Source of the DNA: Rhodococcus rhodnii
Lineage (GTDB): Bacteria; Actinomycetota; Actinomycetes; Mycobacteriales; Pseudonocardiaceae
Reading direction: 5' to 3'
NCBI GenBank assembly: GCA_000720375.1
Contig: JOAA01000028.1
Coordinates: 62,001 to 126,000, forward strand
Length of the DNA stretch: 64,000 nucleotides
Each line of letters begins with the position of its first letter. Within the stretch, counting starts at the first letter, position 1. A model generated the notes under the pieces. That model was not told the DNA's origin. It did no database searches and saw only the letters and a program-made list of their open reading frames with translations. Shown here piece after piece: positions 17,650-27,100 of the stretch. Made by a program: the position numbers and the translations under genes.

Positions 17650-17702
17650 ATCTGTCCATCGGCGGCGGATCAGAGCCCCGCATAGCTCGATCGAGTGAGA
17701 CC

Positions 17703-18137
17703 TCAGCGAGTCAGTTCGTCGAGTACACGGATCGCCTCCGCGTACTTCGCGCGCAGGCGCTCCTGCGTTTCGGGCTCTAGCGCGGCCAACCGCACGGGAT
17801 CGGTGTTGTCGCCGATATCCGCGCGTTTCACTTGCACGGCGATCGGGTCCGCGGCCACGCGCCGCAAGTAGTCCGGCATCGCTTCGCCGGGCACCTTGCT
17901 CAGCGCGACAACCGCAGTGATCACATTCTCCGGGCAGCCCGCGGTGCGCAGATCCTCGGCCGTGACGGGTGTGTCCTCGATGACGTCGTGCAGCACGGCG
18001 GCCATCTGTGCGTGCGCGCCCTTCACCCGTGCCATTACGCGCAGCGGGTGATCGATGTACGGCTTGCCGCTCTTGTCGACCTGACCGGCGTGTGCCTCGC
18101 GGGCGATCCGGATCGCGTCATCGAGTACGAAGCCCAT
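17703..18137 (-). CDS. HD-domain hydrolase, RelA/SpoT-like (MESH1 type)
   Basis: The protein has 144 residues from ATG 18137 (an ATG at 18155 adds six). The motifs AREAHAGQVDKSGKPYIDHPLRV, AAVLHDVIEDT and KRADIGDN correspond to the H..HD..D metal site of stand-alone (p)ppGpp hydrolase-like HD proteins. Nucleotide hydrolysis is therefore likely, but the substrate is not proven. The start lies inside the 3' end of the upstream kinase gene, so the pair is translationally coupled. Confidence 0.82.
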   Translation of the reverse strand: MGFVLDDAIRIAREAHAGQVDKSGKPYIDHPLRVMARVKGAHAQMAAVLHDVIEDTPVTAEDLRTAGCPENVITAVVALSKVPGEAMPDYLRRVAADPIAVQVKRADIGDNTDPVRLAALEPETQERLRAKYAEAIRVLDELTR

Positions 18138-18906
18138 GCGGCGATTCTCGCCCATGATCCCCGGCGGCTCTCATCAGCACATCGACCTCGCAGCCTGGCG
18201 CGGACGGGTCGAAGCCGTGCTCGATCAGCCAGCGGACCCCCAGCAGGCCTCGCAACGACCACCACGCGCGGATCACATCGAGGTCGACGTCAGTGCCATA
18301 GCCGGCGACGACATCGTCAAGGTGCTCCTCGTGGCCGAGCGTCAAGATGGCGAGGTCGAACAGGGCATCACCCTGGGCCGCCTCGGTCCAGTCGATCACG
18401 CCGGTGATCTCGTCACCGTCGACGAAGACGTGGCTGACCTGCAGGTCGCCGTGCGTGAAAACCGGTGTCCACGACCGGAGCGCGGTCTCGGCAAGCCGGC
18501 GGTTGTACGTGACCACGTCGGCGGGAAGGACGGCGTTGGTGAGGAGCCACTCGCATTCGCTGTCGAGCTCCGATGCGAAGTCGTCGCGACTCCGACCGGG
18601 CCGTGGCGGCAGCGGCGCGTCGTGCAGCATCCGTACGGCGGCACCCGCCGCGGCCCACGCCGCCGACGGCGCGGTCGACGGCTCACCGAGGTGGCCGAGC
18701 GCCTGCCCTCGGACGGCGGCGAGCGCGAGCACGGGCGGCTTGCGCCACAGGATCTCCGGAGTCGGGACCGGTGCCATGGCCATCGCCTCGACCTCGACGT
18801 CGGTCCGCGCCTGATCGGAGTCGATCTTCAGGAACACGTCGCCGACGCGCAAGGTCGCGCACTCGTGATGGGCGACGACGACCTGGACCTCCTCCATGCC
18901 GGTCAT
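18118..18906 (-). CDS. Aminoglycoside phosphotransferase (APH)-family kinase
   Basis: The protein has 262 residues from ATG 18906 (ATG 18897 also possible). The catalytic loop THGDLQVSHVFVDGD and the metal site GVIDWTEAAQGD are those of the APH/choline-kinase fold; an His replaces the usual Asn of HGDxxxxN, as in a subgroup of the family. Substrate is unknown and resistance should not be assumed. The 3' end overlaps the HD hydrolase gene by 20 bp. Confidence 0.8.
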   Translation of the reverse strand: MTGMEEVQVVVAHHECATLRVGDVFLKIDSDQARTDVEVEAMAMAPVPTPEILWRKPPVLALAAVRGQALGHLGEPSTAPSAAWAAAGAAVRMLHDAPLPPRPGRSRDDFASELDSECEWLLTNAVLPADVVTYNRRLAETALRSWTPVFTHGDLQVSHVFVDGDEITGVIDWTEAAQGDALFDLAILTLGHEEHLDDVVAGYGTDVDLDVIRAWWSLRGLLGVRWLIEHGFDPSAPGCEVDVLMRAAGDHGRESPHGLRTR

Positions 18907-18977
18907 TATCGCGGGGATGATCACCGATGTCGCCGGATTTTCCCGCGTGCGACCGGTGACGCCTGCCCAACTAGGGG

Positions 18978-19023
18978 TTGACAGCACCCATTGGTCTAGT
19001 CCACTTTAGTGGTGTAGACCACA
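18978..19023 (+). promoter_or_regulatory. Chitinase promoter with two tandem DasR-like (dre) operators
   Basis: TTGACA at 18978-18983 is a good -35 box. Two 16-bp sites follow, ATTGGTCTAGTCCACT (18990-19005) and AGTGGTGTAGACCACA (19008-19023). Each is close to the DasR-responsive element ACTGGTCTAGACCACT known from Streptomyces, and their centres are 18 bp apart. DasR represses chitin/GlcNAc genes until glucosamine-6-phosphate rises, which fits the chitinase that starts at 19052. Confidence 0.82.
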
Positions 19024-19051
19024 AACCGGGCGCGGGTGTGGAGAAAAGAAC

Positions 19052-20725
19052 ATGGTCAGCAGGACCAGGCGGCTGTTCGCAGCCGTCAGTTGTGTCACGG
19101 TCGCTATTTCCGCTCTCGCCCTGGTTCCGGCCGGACAGGCCGTCGCCGCGAACATAGTCGCCAACCCGGGCTTCGAGACGGGCACGTTATCCGGCTGGTC
19201 GTGTACCAACGCGACCGTCGCGAGCAGTCCCGTCAGGTCCGGCACGAAGGCCTTGGCCGCCACGCCGAGCGGCCAGGACTACGCGAAGTGCTCCCAGCAG
19301 ATCGCCGTCCAGCCCAACACCGCGTACAAGCTTTCCGCGTGGGTCAACGGCAGCTACACATACCTCGGTGTCAGCGGAAACGGCCTCGCCGACCGCAACA
19401 CCTGGTCGCCGTCCACGGGGTGGGCTCAGCTGAGCCTCGACTTCACGACCCCGGCATCGACCACGAGCGTCACGATCTACCTGCACGGCTGGTACGGCCA
19501 ACCGACCTACTACGCCGACGACGTCTCCCTCGACGGACCGGGTGGCACGCCCACGATCCCCGTTGCCCCAACGGGTTTGAACGCGAGTGCGGCCAACTCG
19601 ACAAGCGTGAACCTGACCTGGAGCGGGCCGTCCAACGCGACGAGCTACCGCGTGTACCGCAACAACCAACTCGTCGCGTCGCCGACCGGCACTTCGCACA
19701 CCGACACCGGTCTGACCGCGAACACGACCTACAGCTACCAGGTCAGTGCGGTGAACTCGGTGGGCGAATCGCCAAGGACCACAGCAGTTTCCGTCACCAC
19801 TCCGCCAACCGGCGGTGGCCCTGACCCGGGCCCGTTGCCCAAGCACGTGCTGACCGGTTACTGGCAGAACTTCTACAACGGCGCCCGCGCCCTGCGGCTG
19901 GCCGATGTGCCGACGACGTACGACATCATCGCGGTTTCCTTTGCCGACGCGGTTCCCGGCCGTGCGGGCGGTGTCACGTTCACGCTCGACTCCGGGCTTT
20001 CCTCGCAGCTCGGCGGTTACACCGACGCGCAGTTCCGGCAGGACATCAAGACCGTCCAGGCACGCGGCCAGAAGGTGATCATCTCGGTCGGCGGGGAGAA
20101 GGGCACGGTCGTGGTCGGCGACGGCACCGCCGCGAACAACTTCGCCAACGACATCAAGAGCCTCATCTCGTCCTACGGCTTCAACGGCGTGGACATCGAC
20201 CTGGAGAACGGCATCCACCCCGGACCGATGGCGACCGCGTTGCGCAGCATCCACGCGGGCGGCGGCACGGTCATCACGATGGCGCCGCAGACCATCGACA
20301 TGCAGTCCACCCAGGGCGGGTACTTCCAGTTGGCGCTGAACATCAAGGACATCCTGACCATCGTCAACATGCAGTACTACAACTCCGGCACGATGCTGGG
20401 CTGCGACCAGCAGGTCCACGGCCAGGGCACGGTCAACTTCCTCACCGCCCTTGCCTGCATCCAGCTGCAGGGCGGCCTGCGGCCCGACCAGGTCGGGCTC
20501 GGCCTGCCCGCGTCACCCAGCGGCGCCGGTGGCGGCTACCAGTCGCCGTCGAACGTCAACAACGCGCTGAACTGCTTGGCTCGCGGGACCAACTGCGGGA
20601 CCTTCAAGCCGAGCACCACCTGGCCGGGCATCCGTGGCGCGATGACCTGGTCGATCAACTGGGACGCCTCGAACGGCTACCAGTTCGCGAACACTGTCGC
20701 ACCGCACCTCGACACCCTGCCTTGA
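19052..20725 (+). CDS. Secreted GH18 chitinase with carbohydrate-binding and fibronectin type III domains
   Basis: The protein has 557 residues. The Sec signal peptide (about 1-33, RTRRLF then hydrophobic, AVAA cleavage) is followed by a CBM4/9-like jelly-roll module (34-165, NIVANPGFETGTLSGW). A fibronectin type III domain (about 170-250, APTGLNASAANSTSVNLTW) and a GH18 barrel (about 258-557) come next. The catalytic motif is NGVDIDLENG with acid Glu385; the first Asp of the usual DGxDxDxE is Asn, as in several actinobacterial chitinases. It hydrolyses beta-1,4-GlcNAc polymers outside the cell. Twin dre sites in the promoter support induction by chitin. Confidence 0.95.
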   Translation: MVSRTRRLFAAVSCVTVAISALALVPAGQAVAANIVANPGFETGTLSGWSCTNATVASSPVRSGTKALAATPSGQDYAKCSQQIAVQPNTAYKLSAWVNGSYTYLGVSGNGLADRNTWSPSTGWAQLSLDFTTPASTTSVTIYLHGWYGQPTYYADDVSLDGPGGTPTIPVAPTGLNASAANSTSVNLTWSGPSNATSYRVYRNNQLVASPTGTSHTDTGLTANTTYSYQVSAVNSVGESPRTTAVSVTTPPTGGGPDPGPLPKHVLTGYWQNFYNGARALRLADVPTTYDIIAVSFADAVPGRAGGVTFTLDSGLSSQLGGYTDAQFRQDIKTVQARGQKVIISVGGEKGTVVVGDGTAANNFANDIKSLISSYGFNGVDIDLENGIHPGPMATALRSIHAGGGTVITMAPQTIDMQSTQGGYFQLALNIKDILTIVNMQYYNSGTMLGCDQQVHGQGTVNFLTALACIQLQGGLRPDQVGLGLPASPSGAGGGYQSPSNVNNALNCLARGTNCGTFKPSTTWPGIRGAMTWSINWDASNGYQFANTVAPHLDTLP

Positions 20726-20738
20726 GAGGTGCACCGGG

Positions 20739-20774
20739 AGTGGCTCTCGCCTCAGCCCACGGGCGAGAGCCACT
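20739..20774 (+). terminator. Hairpin downstream of the chitinase gene
   Basis: A perfect 13-bp stem (20739-20751 with 20762-20774) closes a 10-nt loop 13 bp after the stop. It separates the chitinase from the next gene, which starts at 20797. Confidence 0.75.
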
Positions 20775-20796
20775 TCCGAGTTCTAAGCTCTTCTTC

Positions 20797-21834
20797 ATGT
20801 TCCCGAAGCTGATCGTCGCGCCGATGGCAGGTGGCCCGTCAACGCCGGAACTCGTCGCCGGAGCGGCGAACGCGGGAGCGTACGGCTTCCTCGCCGCCGG
20901 TTACGTCACCCCGGACTCCCTGGCCGGGCAGATCGCGCTGACCAAAGAACTCACCGTCGAACCCTTTGGTGTCAACGTCTTCGTCCCCGGCGAGGAGTCC
21001 ACAGCGGACCTGTCGGAGTACCAGCAGATCCTCGAACTGGTCTACGGCACCGACCCGGGTGATCCGACGTGGACCGACGACCACTACCCCGCGAAGATCG
21101 ACCTGTTGGTGGACAACCCCGTCGACACCGTCTCGTTCACGTTCGGCCTGCCTTCCCCGGACGATGTGGCCGAGCTGCGCGGCGTGGGCAGCAAGATCGT
21201 GATCACCGTGACCAGTCCGGACGAGGCCCGCCGGGCGGCCGAACTGGGGCCGGATGCGTTGTGCGTCCAGGGTTTCGAGGCGGGCGCGCACCGGGGGATC
21301 TTCGTCGACGACGGCTCGCCGAGCGGGGCACCGACCTACGGTTTGCTCGCCGCATTGCGCATGGTCAGCGCGACCGTGGACCTTCCACTGATCGCGGCAG
21401 GCGGTCTGGTGCACGGTGCCGACGTCGCCGCTGTCCTGACAGCCGGAGCCGTCGCCGCGCAGCTCGGGACGGCGTTCCTGCAGTGCCCTGAGGCCGGAAC
21501 CCAGCCGCTGCACCGCGAAGCGCTGCACGGCACCAGGGACACCGCGTTCACCAGGGCGTTCAGCGGTCGCCCGGCCCGCGCGTTGGTCAATCGGTTCATG
21601 GAAGCCAACAGCGCCTTGGCGCCGGCGGCGTATCCACAGGTCAACAGCATGACCAAGCCGATCCGCGCGGCCGCGGCCCAGGAAGGCGATCCCGAGGCGA
21701 TGTCGTTGTACGCGGGCCAGACCTACGCCTACGCGCCGCAAGGCACCGTGGCCGAGGTGGTGGCTTTGCTGGACACGCAGATGCGGGCCGCGATCAGATC
21801 CGTCGCGACAGCACTTGACCCGGCCAGTAAGTGA
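20797..21834 (+). CDS. Nitronate monooxygenase-family flavoprotein
   Basis: The protein has 345 residues from ATG 20797. The FMN TIM-barrel motifs are LIVAPMAGGPSTPELV, FGVNVFVPG, CVQGFEAGAHRG, LIAAGGLVHGADVAAVL and AAQLGTAFLQCPE. They match 2-nitropropane dioxygenase/nitronate monooxygenases, which oxidise toxic nitronates; the exact substrate is untested. Its 3' end overlaps the convergent acetyltransferase gene by 41 bp. Confidence 0.88.
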   Translation: MFPKLIVAPMAGGPSTPELVAGAANAGAYGFLAAGYVTPDSLAGQIALTKELTVEPFGVNVFVPGEESTADLSEYQQILELVYGTDPGDPTWTDDHYPAKIDLLVDNPVDTVSFTFGLPSPDDVAELRGVGSKIVITVTSPDEARRAAELGPDALCVQGFEAGAHRGIFVDDGSPSGAPTYGLLAALRMVSATVDLPLIAAGGLVHGADVAAVLTAGAVAAQLGTAFLQCPEAGTQPLHREALHGTRDTAFTRAFSGRPARALVNRFMEANSALAPAAYPQVNSMTKPIRAAAAQEGDPEAMSLYAGQTYAYAPQGTVAEVVALLDTQMRAAIRSVATALDPASK

Positions 21835-22297
21835 GCGCCGTGAACGTCTCTGACTTCACAAAGCCGTTGCGTTCGTAGTACCGCACAAGCTCGCCGGTAC
21901 CGCCGGCATAGCAGTCGACGCGCACCAGCGAGACGCCTTGCTCACGAGCGATGGCGACGGCCTTATCCAGCAGTTGTGAGCCGATCTTCTTGCCCGCATG
22001 CCGCCGTGAGGTCATCAACAGCCGCACATAGACCTCGGGCTCGTCAACCAACGGGACATACGGTCCCGGCTTGTCACCCGTGGCCAGAACGCCGACCGGT
22101 TCGCCGTCGAGCTCCGCGATCCAGACGTCGGTTTCCCGCACGATGAGCGTGGTGCTCTCGCGCCTCGACGGCGTCTGGGACCACGGCTTGGTGCCCCACT
22201 GCCCGGTGTTGCCGCGCGACACCATCCACTCGACGGCCTCGTCACCCATGGCCAAGATCGCGTCGATGTCGGCTTCACCACCAGCTCGAATTCGCAT
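21794..22297 (-). CDS. GNAT-family N-acetyltransferase
   Basis: The protein has 167 residues. The acetyl-CoA site lies in RRHAGKKIGSQLLDKAV (variant of R/QxxGxG/A) and the C-terminal YYERNGFVKSETF motif is typical of GNATs. It diverges from the DUF885 genes and converges on the nitronate monooxygenase gene. The acceptor is unknown. Confidence 0.85.
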   Translation of the reverse strand: MRIRAGGEADIDAILAMGDEAVEWMVSRGNTGQWGTKPWSQTPSRRESTTLIVRETDVWIAELDGEPVGVLATGDKPGPYVPLVDEPEVYVRLLMTSRRHAGKKIGSQLLDKAVAIAREQGVSLVRVDCYAGGTGELVRYYERNGFVKSETFTALTYWPGQVLSRRI

Positions 22298-22323
22298 GCG
22301 TCCTGTCTACCCCATTGACCAGA

Positions 22324-23820
22324 ATGGGTCTCGTGATCGACCGACTTGCCGACGAGCTGCTTGCCGTCATCGCCGAGGAAGATCCCGTCAACGACTTCCT
22401 CGATGACGAGGACACCGACATCCCGCTGCCCGACCCGGCCGAGGACGCGCAGTTCCGGCTGGCCGAGCGGGCGCGGGACATCGCCGAGCGGGCGAGCGCG
22501 CTCGAACCCAGCGTCACCAGAGGAGTGCTGCTGCACCAGGCCGACGCCTTGATCACCCGGGTCGAGTCGAGGCTGGTCGAGCACACCATGTGGGACTTCC
22601 TGGTCTCGCCGATCGCCAAGATCTTCTCCGGCCAGGTCGCCTGCCGTCCCGACCGGCTGGCCGCGTTGCCCGAATTCCTGGCCAAATCGGCGAAACGGCA
22701 CCAGTCGGGGGTGGCCGCGGGCCGGCTTCCCGTTGCGTACCGGGCAAAAGCCGCGGTCGGGCGGATCGACGCCTTCCTCGCCGACCCCGCTGAGCTGGGT
22801 ACGGACGATCCCGAAATCCGGCGTGCTTTCGTGGCATACCGGGATGTTCTGGACAGCCTGCCCGGCAGGCCCGAAGAACAGCCCGGTTTGTGCTGGTTGC
22901 CCGATGGCGAAGCCACCTACGCGCGGTTGGCGAAGATGCACACGACCACCGCGTACACGCCCGAACAGTTGCACCAGGCCGGTCTGGACGCGATGGCACG
23001 GTTGGACGAGGAGTTCGCGCAGATTGGCAAAGCACCGGCGTCCCATATCCGTGACCGGATCCGCAACGACCCGTCGATGCGTTACCGCAGTGAGGACGAG
23101 GTTCTGGCGATACCGCGCGCAGCCATAGCCCGTGCATGGGAGGTCGCGCCGCAGTACTTCGGGCGTCTGCCCGCTACGTCGTGCGCTGTCGAACCCACAC
23201 CGGCCGAACGGGCCCCGAACCAGTCCGTCGCCTCGTACTCACCGGCCAAGGCCGTGTACTACGCCAACACGTATCGCTGGCAGGAACGGGACAGGTGCAT
23301 CGCTGAGGCAAACGCTTTCCATGAGGGCGTTCCCGGCCACCACTTCCAGATCACCCTGGCCAAGGAGATGACCGGCGTGCCGCGGCTGCGCAAGGTCGCG
23401 TGGATCAACGCGTACCTCGAAGGCTGGAGCCTGTACTGCGAGCGGCTGGCCGACGAGCTCGGCCTCTACTCGGGCGACGAGGCCAGGATCGGCATGCTCG
23501 TCCTGGAGTCGCTCCGGGCCGCCCGGCTGGTCGTTGACACCGGCCTGCACGCGTTCGGCTGGACTCGTGCCCAGGTCGTGGCCTACTTGCGCGAGCACAC
23601 CGCGATGAACGAGGTCGAGATCCAGCAGGAGACCGACCGCTACATCGAGCTGCCCGGACAGGGATTGTCGTACCTGTGTGGCAGGTTGGAGCTGGACCGG
23701 ATCCGGGCCTTGGCGCAGGGCCGGGGCGAATTCAACCTGCGAACGTTCCATGATCTGGTGTTGAGTACAGGTCCGGTACCGATGGACGTGTTGACAGACG
23801 TGGTGATAGGGGAGCTGTGA
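22324..23820 (+). CDS. DUF885 family protein, putative metallopeptidase (copy 1 of 3)
   Basis: The protein has 498 residues from ATG 22324; GTG 22333 (VIDRLADELL) is an alternative matching the start of its paralogues. DUF885 signatures are PGLCWLPDGEATY, YYANTYRWQERDR, FHEGVPGHHFQ, EGWSLYCERLADELGLY and RLVVDTGLHAFGW. HExxPGHH is the presumed zinc site; family members act as carboxypeptidase-like or uncharacterised metallopeptidases. It is first of three head-to-tail paralogues and overlaps the next by 4 bp. Confidence 0.85.
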   Translation: MGLVIDRLADELLAVIAEEDPVNDFLDDEDTDIPLPDPAEDAQFRLAERARDIAERASALEPSVTRGVLLHQADALITRVESRLVEHTMWDFLVSPIAKIFSGQVACRPDRLAALPEFLAKSAKRHQSGVAAGRLPVAYRAKAAVGRIDAFLADPAELGTDDPEIRRAFVAYRDVLDSLPGRPEEQPGLCWLPDGEATYARLAKMHTTTAYTPEQLHQAGLDAMARLDEEFAQIGKAPASHIRDRIRNDPSMRYRSEDEVLAIPRAAIARAWEVAPQYFGRLPATSCAVEPTPAERAPNQSVASYSPAKAVYYANTYRWQERDRCIAEANAFHEGVPGHHFQITLAKEMTGVPRLRKVAWINAYLEGWSLYCERLADELGLYSGDEARIGMLVLESLRAARLVVDTGLHAFGWTRAQVVAYLREHTAMNEVEIQQETDRYIELPGQGLSYLCGRLELDRIRALAQGRGEFNLRTFHDLVLSTGPVPMDVLTDVVIGEL

Positions 23821-25448
23821 CCCAGATCGAGACAATCGCCGACGAGGTCCTCGAGCTGCTGATCGAGGAGGACCCGCTCGGCGAGATGATCCAGGGCCTG
23901 CCCGGCGCGGACAGCAAGCTCAGCGACCTGGACGAGGCCGCCGAGGCGGTTCTGCGCACCCGCGCGCAGGACGCCGCGCGCCGGGCGCGCGAGGACAAGG
24001 GTGAGGACTGGGTCACCCGCGCGGTGGTGATCGACCAGGCGCAGGCGATCGTCGCCCGGATCGACTCGAAACTCGTCGAGACCGAGGTCGCCGACCTGAT
24101 GGTCAGCCCGATCGCCCGGCTGCACACGATGCTGCCGCTGGTGCGGCCGAAGGACGCCGAGGGCGAGCGGAACTACTTCACCCGCCTGTCGATGATCCCG
24201 GACTACCTGGCCAAGGCCGCCATCCGGCACCGGACCGGGATCGCGCACGGCCGCACCCCGGTCGCGTCGCGCGCCGCGTTCGCGTTGTCCCATCTGGACA
24301 GTTACCTCGCCAACCCGGCGGCCGACCCGCTGCGCCAGGTGCCTGTGACCAACACCGCCGAGCGGGACCGTCTGATCGACGAGGTCGTACGGCCCGCATT
24401 CGCCACGTACCGCACGGCGATCGCCGAGGACGTCGCACCGCACGGACGACCGGATGACAAGCCCGGTTTGTGCTGGCTGCCAGGCGGCGAAGCGACATAC
24501 GGGGCATTGGCACGCGTGCACACCACAACCCACCGCACGGCCGAAGACCTGCACCAGACGGGCAAGGCGTTGATCGAGGCGCTGGCCGAGGAGTACGTCG
24601 AGATCGGCAGCCGGGTCTTCGGCGTGCGGACCGTCGCCGAGGTGCACCACAGGATGCGTACCGATCCCGCGTTGAAGTGGAGCAGTGCGGAGGAGTTGCT
24701 GGCCGGGGCGCGTGCGGCGATGGACCGCGCCGAAGCGGCCGCACCGGACTGGTTCGGATTACTGCCCTCGCAGGCTTGTGTGCTGGAGCGGACGCCGGCC
24801 GTCAGCGAGGCACACGAGGCGAGCGCGTACTACCACCCGCCTGCGCTGGACGGCAGCTCGCCGGGCATCTACTACGCCAACACCTACCGCGCGACCGAGC
24901 GGGACCGCGCGATCGCCGAGGCCACGGCCTTCCACGAAGCCGTGCCGGGACACCACTTCCAGTGCACCATCGCGCAGGAACTCACCTTGCCGATGCTGCG
25001 CCGTTGCTCGGCGATCAACGCGTACGCCGAGGGCTGGGGCCTGTACTGCGAGCGGCTGGCCGACGAGATGGGCCTCTACTCCGACGACATCGCGCGGCTG
25101 GGCATGCTCGCGATGGACTCGGTCCGGGCCGCCCGGCTCGTCGTGGACACCGGCCTGCACGCGTTCGGCTGGTCACGCCAGCAGACCGTGGATTACTTGC
25201 GGGAGAACACCGTGATGTCCGATGTGGAGGTCCAGAGCGAGACCGACCGCTACATCGGGATGCCCGGCCAGGCCCTGTCGTACATGGTCGGCCGCCTGGA
25301 GATCCAGCGGGTGCGGGACAAGGCCAAGGACGCGATGGGAACCGCGTTCGACATTAAGGGATTCCACGACGTCGTGCTCGGTGCCGGTCCGGTGCCGATG
25401 GCGGTGCTCGACGACATCGTCACCGAGTGGGCCAAGGCAGCACCGTGA
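23817..25448 (+). CDS. DUF885 family protein, putative metallopeptidase (copy 2 of 3)
   Basis: GTG at 23817 overlaps the preceding stop (GTGA) and GGGGAG lies just upstream. The 543-residue product carries FHEAVPGHHFQ, EGWGLYCERLADEMGLYSDD, RLVVDTGLHAFGW and QSETDRYIGMPGQALSYMVG. It is closest in length and C-terminus to copy 3, so these two may derive from the most recent duplication. No signal peptide is visible, so a cytoplasmic role is likely. Confidence 0.86.
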   Translation: MTQIETIADEVLELLIEEDPLGEMIQGLPGADSKLSDLDEAAEAVLRTRAQDAARRAREDKGEDWVTRAVVIDQAQAIVARIDSKLVETEVADLMVSPIARLHTMLPLVRPKDAEGERNYFTRLSMIPDYLAKAAIRHRTGIAHGRTPVASRAAFALSHLDSYLANPAADPLRQVPVTNTAERDRLIDEVVRPAFATYRTAIAEDVAPHGRPDDKPGLCWLPGGEATYGALARVHTTTHRTAEDLHQTGKALIEALAEEYVEIGSRVFGVRTVAEVHHRMRTDPALKWSSAEELLAGARAAMDRAEAAAPDWFGLLPSQACVLERTPAVSEAHEASAYYHPPALDGSSPGIYYANTYRATERDRAIAEATAFHEAVPGHHFQCTIAQELTLPMLRRCSAINAYAEGWGLYCERLADEMGLYSDDIARLGMLAMDSVRAARLVVDTGLHAFGWSRQQTVDYLRENTVMSDVEVQSETDRYIGMPGQALSYMVGRLEIQRVRDKAKDAMGTAFDIKGFHDVVLGAGPVPMAVLDDIVTEWAKAAP

Positions 25449-27100
25449 TCGATGACCCCATCGATGCCATCGCCGACCGGCTGCTTGACCTGATCGGCGC
25501 GGACGATCCGCTGGAAGCCAGCCTGACCGGTATTCCAGGGCACGACCACGAGCTGCGGGACCTCAGCCCGGAAGCGGACAACGAGCTGCGCGAACGCGCG
25601 GTGCGGATCGCCGCCGAGGCCGAACTGGCCGAACCGAGCGTGACCCGCAGCGTTGTCCTGCAGTTGGCCGCGTCGCTGGTCGACCGGATCAACGCGGGAC
25701 TGATCGACCACGTCGTCGCGAACTTCTTCACCGCACCGGCGATCCGGCTCGCGACGTACATCCCGCGCGTGATTCCCGCCAGCGAGCAGGCCGAACGTGC
25801 GTACCTGGAACGGCTTTCGGCCATCCCGCGGTACCTCACCCAAGCCGCGGACCGCAACCGGGCGGCGGTCGCGGCCGAGCGATTCCCGGTCGCGAGATCG
25901 GCGCGGACCGCGATCGCGCACATCGACCGGTACCTCGGCCACACCCCGGACCCGTTCGCGCAACCGCCGCTGTCCTCCGGTGGAACGGCAGAGCGCAGTC
26001 GGCTGCTGACCGAAGCCGTGCGCCCGGCATTCGTGCGGTACCGGGACGTGCTGGACAAGGAGATCACGCCGCACAGCAGACCAGAGGACACACCGGGCTT
26101 GTGCTGGCTGCCGGACGGCGATGCTGCGTACGACGCGATGGTCCGCGTACACACGACCACCGCGCGCACGCCAGAACAGTTACACCGCACAGGCTTGGAG
26201 CTGGTTGAGGCACTTGCCGACGAGTACGTGACCATCGGCAGTCGCGTGTTCGGGTTGCGGACGGCAGCCGAGGTGCAGGAACGCCTGCGTACGGACCCGT
26301 CGTTGAAGTGGGCGAGCGCTGATGAGGTCGTCCCGGCCGCCCGGGCGACCATCGAACGCGCTGAACGCGTTGCGCCGCAGTGGTTCGCGCGCTTACCGGA
26401 GAAGCGTTGCATGGTCGACGTGGTCCCGGATTCCGAGGCGCCGAACGCGGCCTTGGCGTACTACACGCCGCCCGCGCTCGACGGCACCCGCGAAGGCACG
26501 TACTGGGCGAACACGTACAACGCGACTCTGCGGCCCAGGTACAACGTCGAGTCGGTCACGTTCCACGAAGCGGTGCCCGGACATCACTTCCAGCTCGCGT
26601 TGGCACAACAGCTGACCGACCTGCACCCGTTGCGCCGGTTCGCGGAGATCCTCGCGTACAGCGAAGGCTGGGCGTTGTACGCGGAACGGCTGGCCGACGA
26701 AATGGGCCTGTTCTCCGACGACCTGGCCCGGCTCGGCATGCTCGGCGAGGACTCCCTGCGGGCCGCGCGGCTGGTCGTGGACACCGGTCTGCACGCGATG
26801 GGCTGGACGCGCGCGCGGACCGTCGAGTACCTGCGCGCCAACACCATTTTGTCCGAAGTAGACGTTCAGTCCGAGACCGATCGGTACATCGAGGATCCGG
26901 GGCAGGCGCTGTCGTACATGGTCGGCAAGCTGGAGATCCAGCGGGTGCGCAAGTACGCCGAGCACGAGCTCGGGAACTCCTTCGACATCAAGGAGTTCCA
27001 CGATGTCGTGCTCGGCGGTGGCGCGTTGCCGATGCCGGTGCTCGACGAGGTCGTCACCGACTGGGTGGTCACTCGGGCGGGGCGGTCTCCTGGAACGTGA
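25445..27100 (+). CDS. DUF885 family protein, putative metallopeptidase (copy 3 of 3)
   Basis: GTG at 25445 again overlaps the previous stop by 4 bp. The 551-residue product shows FHEAVPGHHFQLALAQQ, EGWALYAERLADEMGLFSDD and RLVVDTGLHAMGW. The three copies keep the putative zinc motif intact, arguing for retained but diverged specificities. The 3' end overlaps a convergent gene by 32 bp. Confidence 0.86.
   Translation: MIDDPIDAIADRLLDLIGADDPLEASLTGIPGHDHELRDLSPEADNELRERAVRIAAEAELAEPSVTRSVVLQLAASLVDRINAGLIDHVVANFFTAPAIRLATYIPRVIPASEQAERAYLERLSAIPRYLTQAADRNRAAVAAERFPVARSARTAIAHIDRYLGHTPDPFAQPPLSSGGTAERSRLLTEAVRPAFVRYRDVLDKEITPHSRPEDTPGLCWLPDGDAAYDAMVRVHTTTARTPEQLHRTGLELVEALADEYVTIGSRVFGLRTAAEVQERLRTDPSLKWASADEVVPAARATIERAERVAPQWFARLPEKRCMVDVVPDSEAPNAALAYYTPPALDGTREGTYWANTYNATLRPRYNVESVTFHEAVPGHHFQLALAQQLTDLHPLRRFAEILAYSEGWALYAERLADEMGLFSDDLARLGMLGEDSLRAARLVVDTGLHAMGWTRARTVEYLRANTILSEVDVQSETDRYIEDPGQALSYMVGKLEIQRVRKYAEHELGNSFDIKEFHDVVLGGGALPMPVLDEVVTDWVVTRAGRSPGT

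Noticed and set aside
18118..18906. Antibiotic-resistance call for the APH-family kinase
   Set aside because: The fold is shared by many metabolic kinases and nothing in the context points to an antibiotic substrate.
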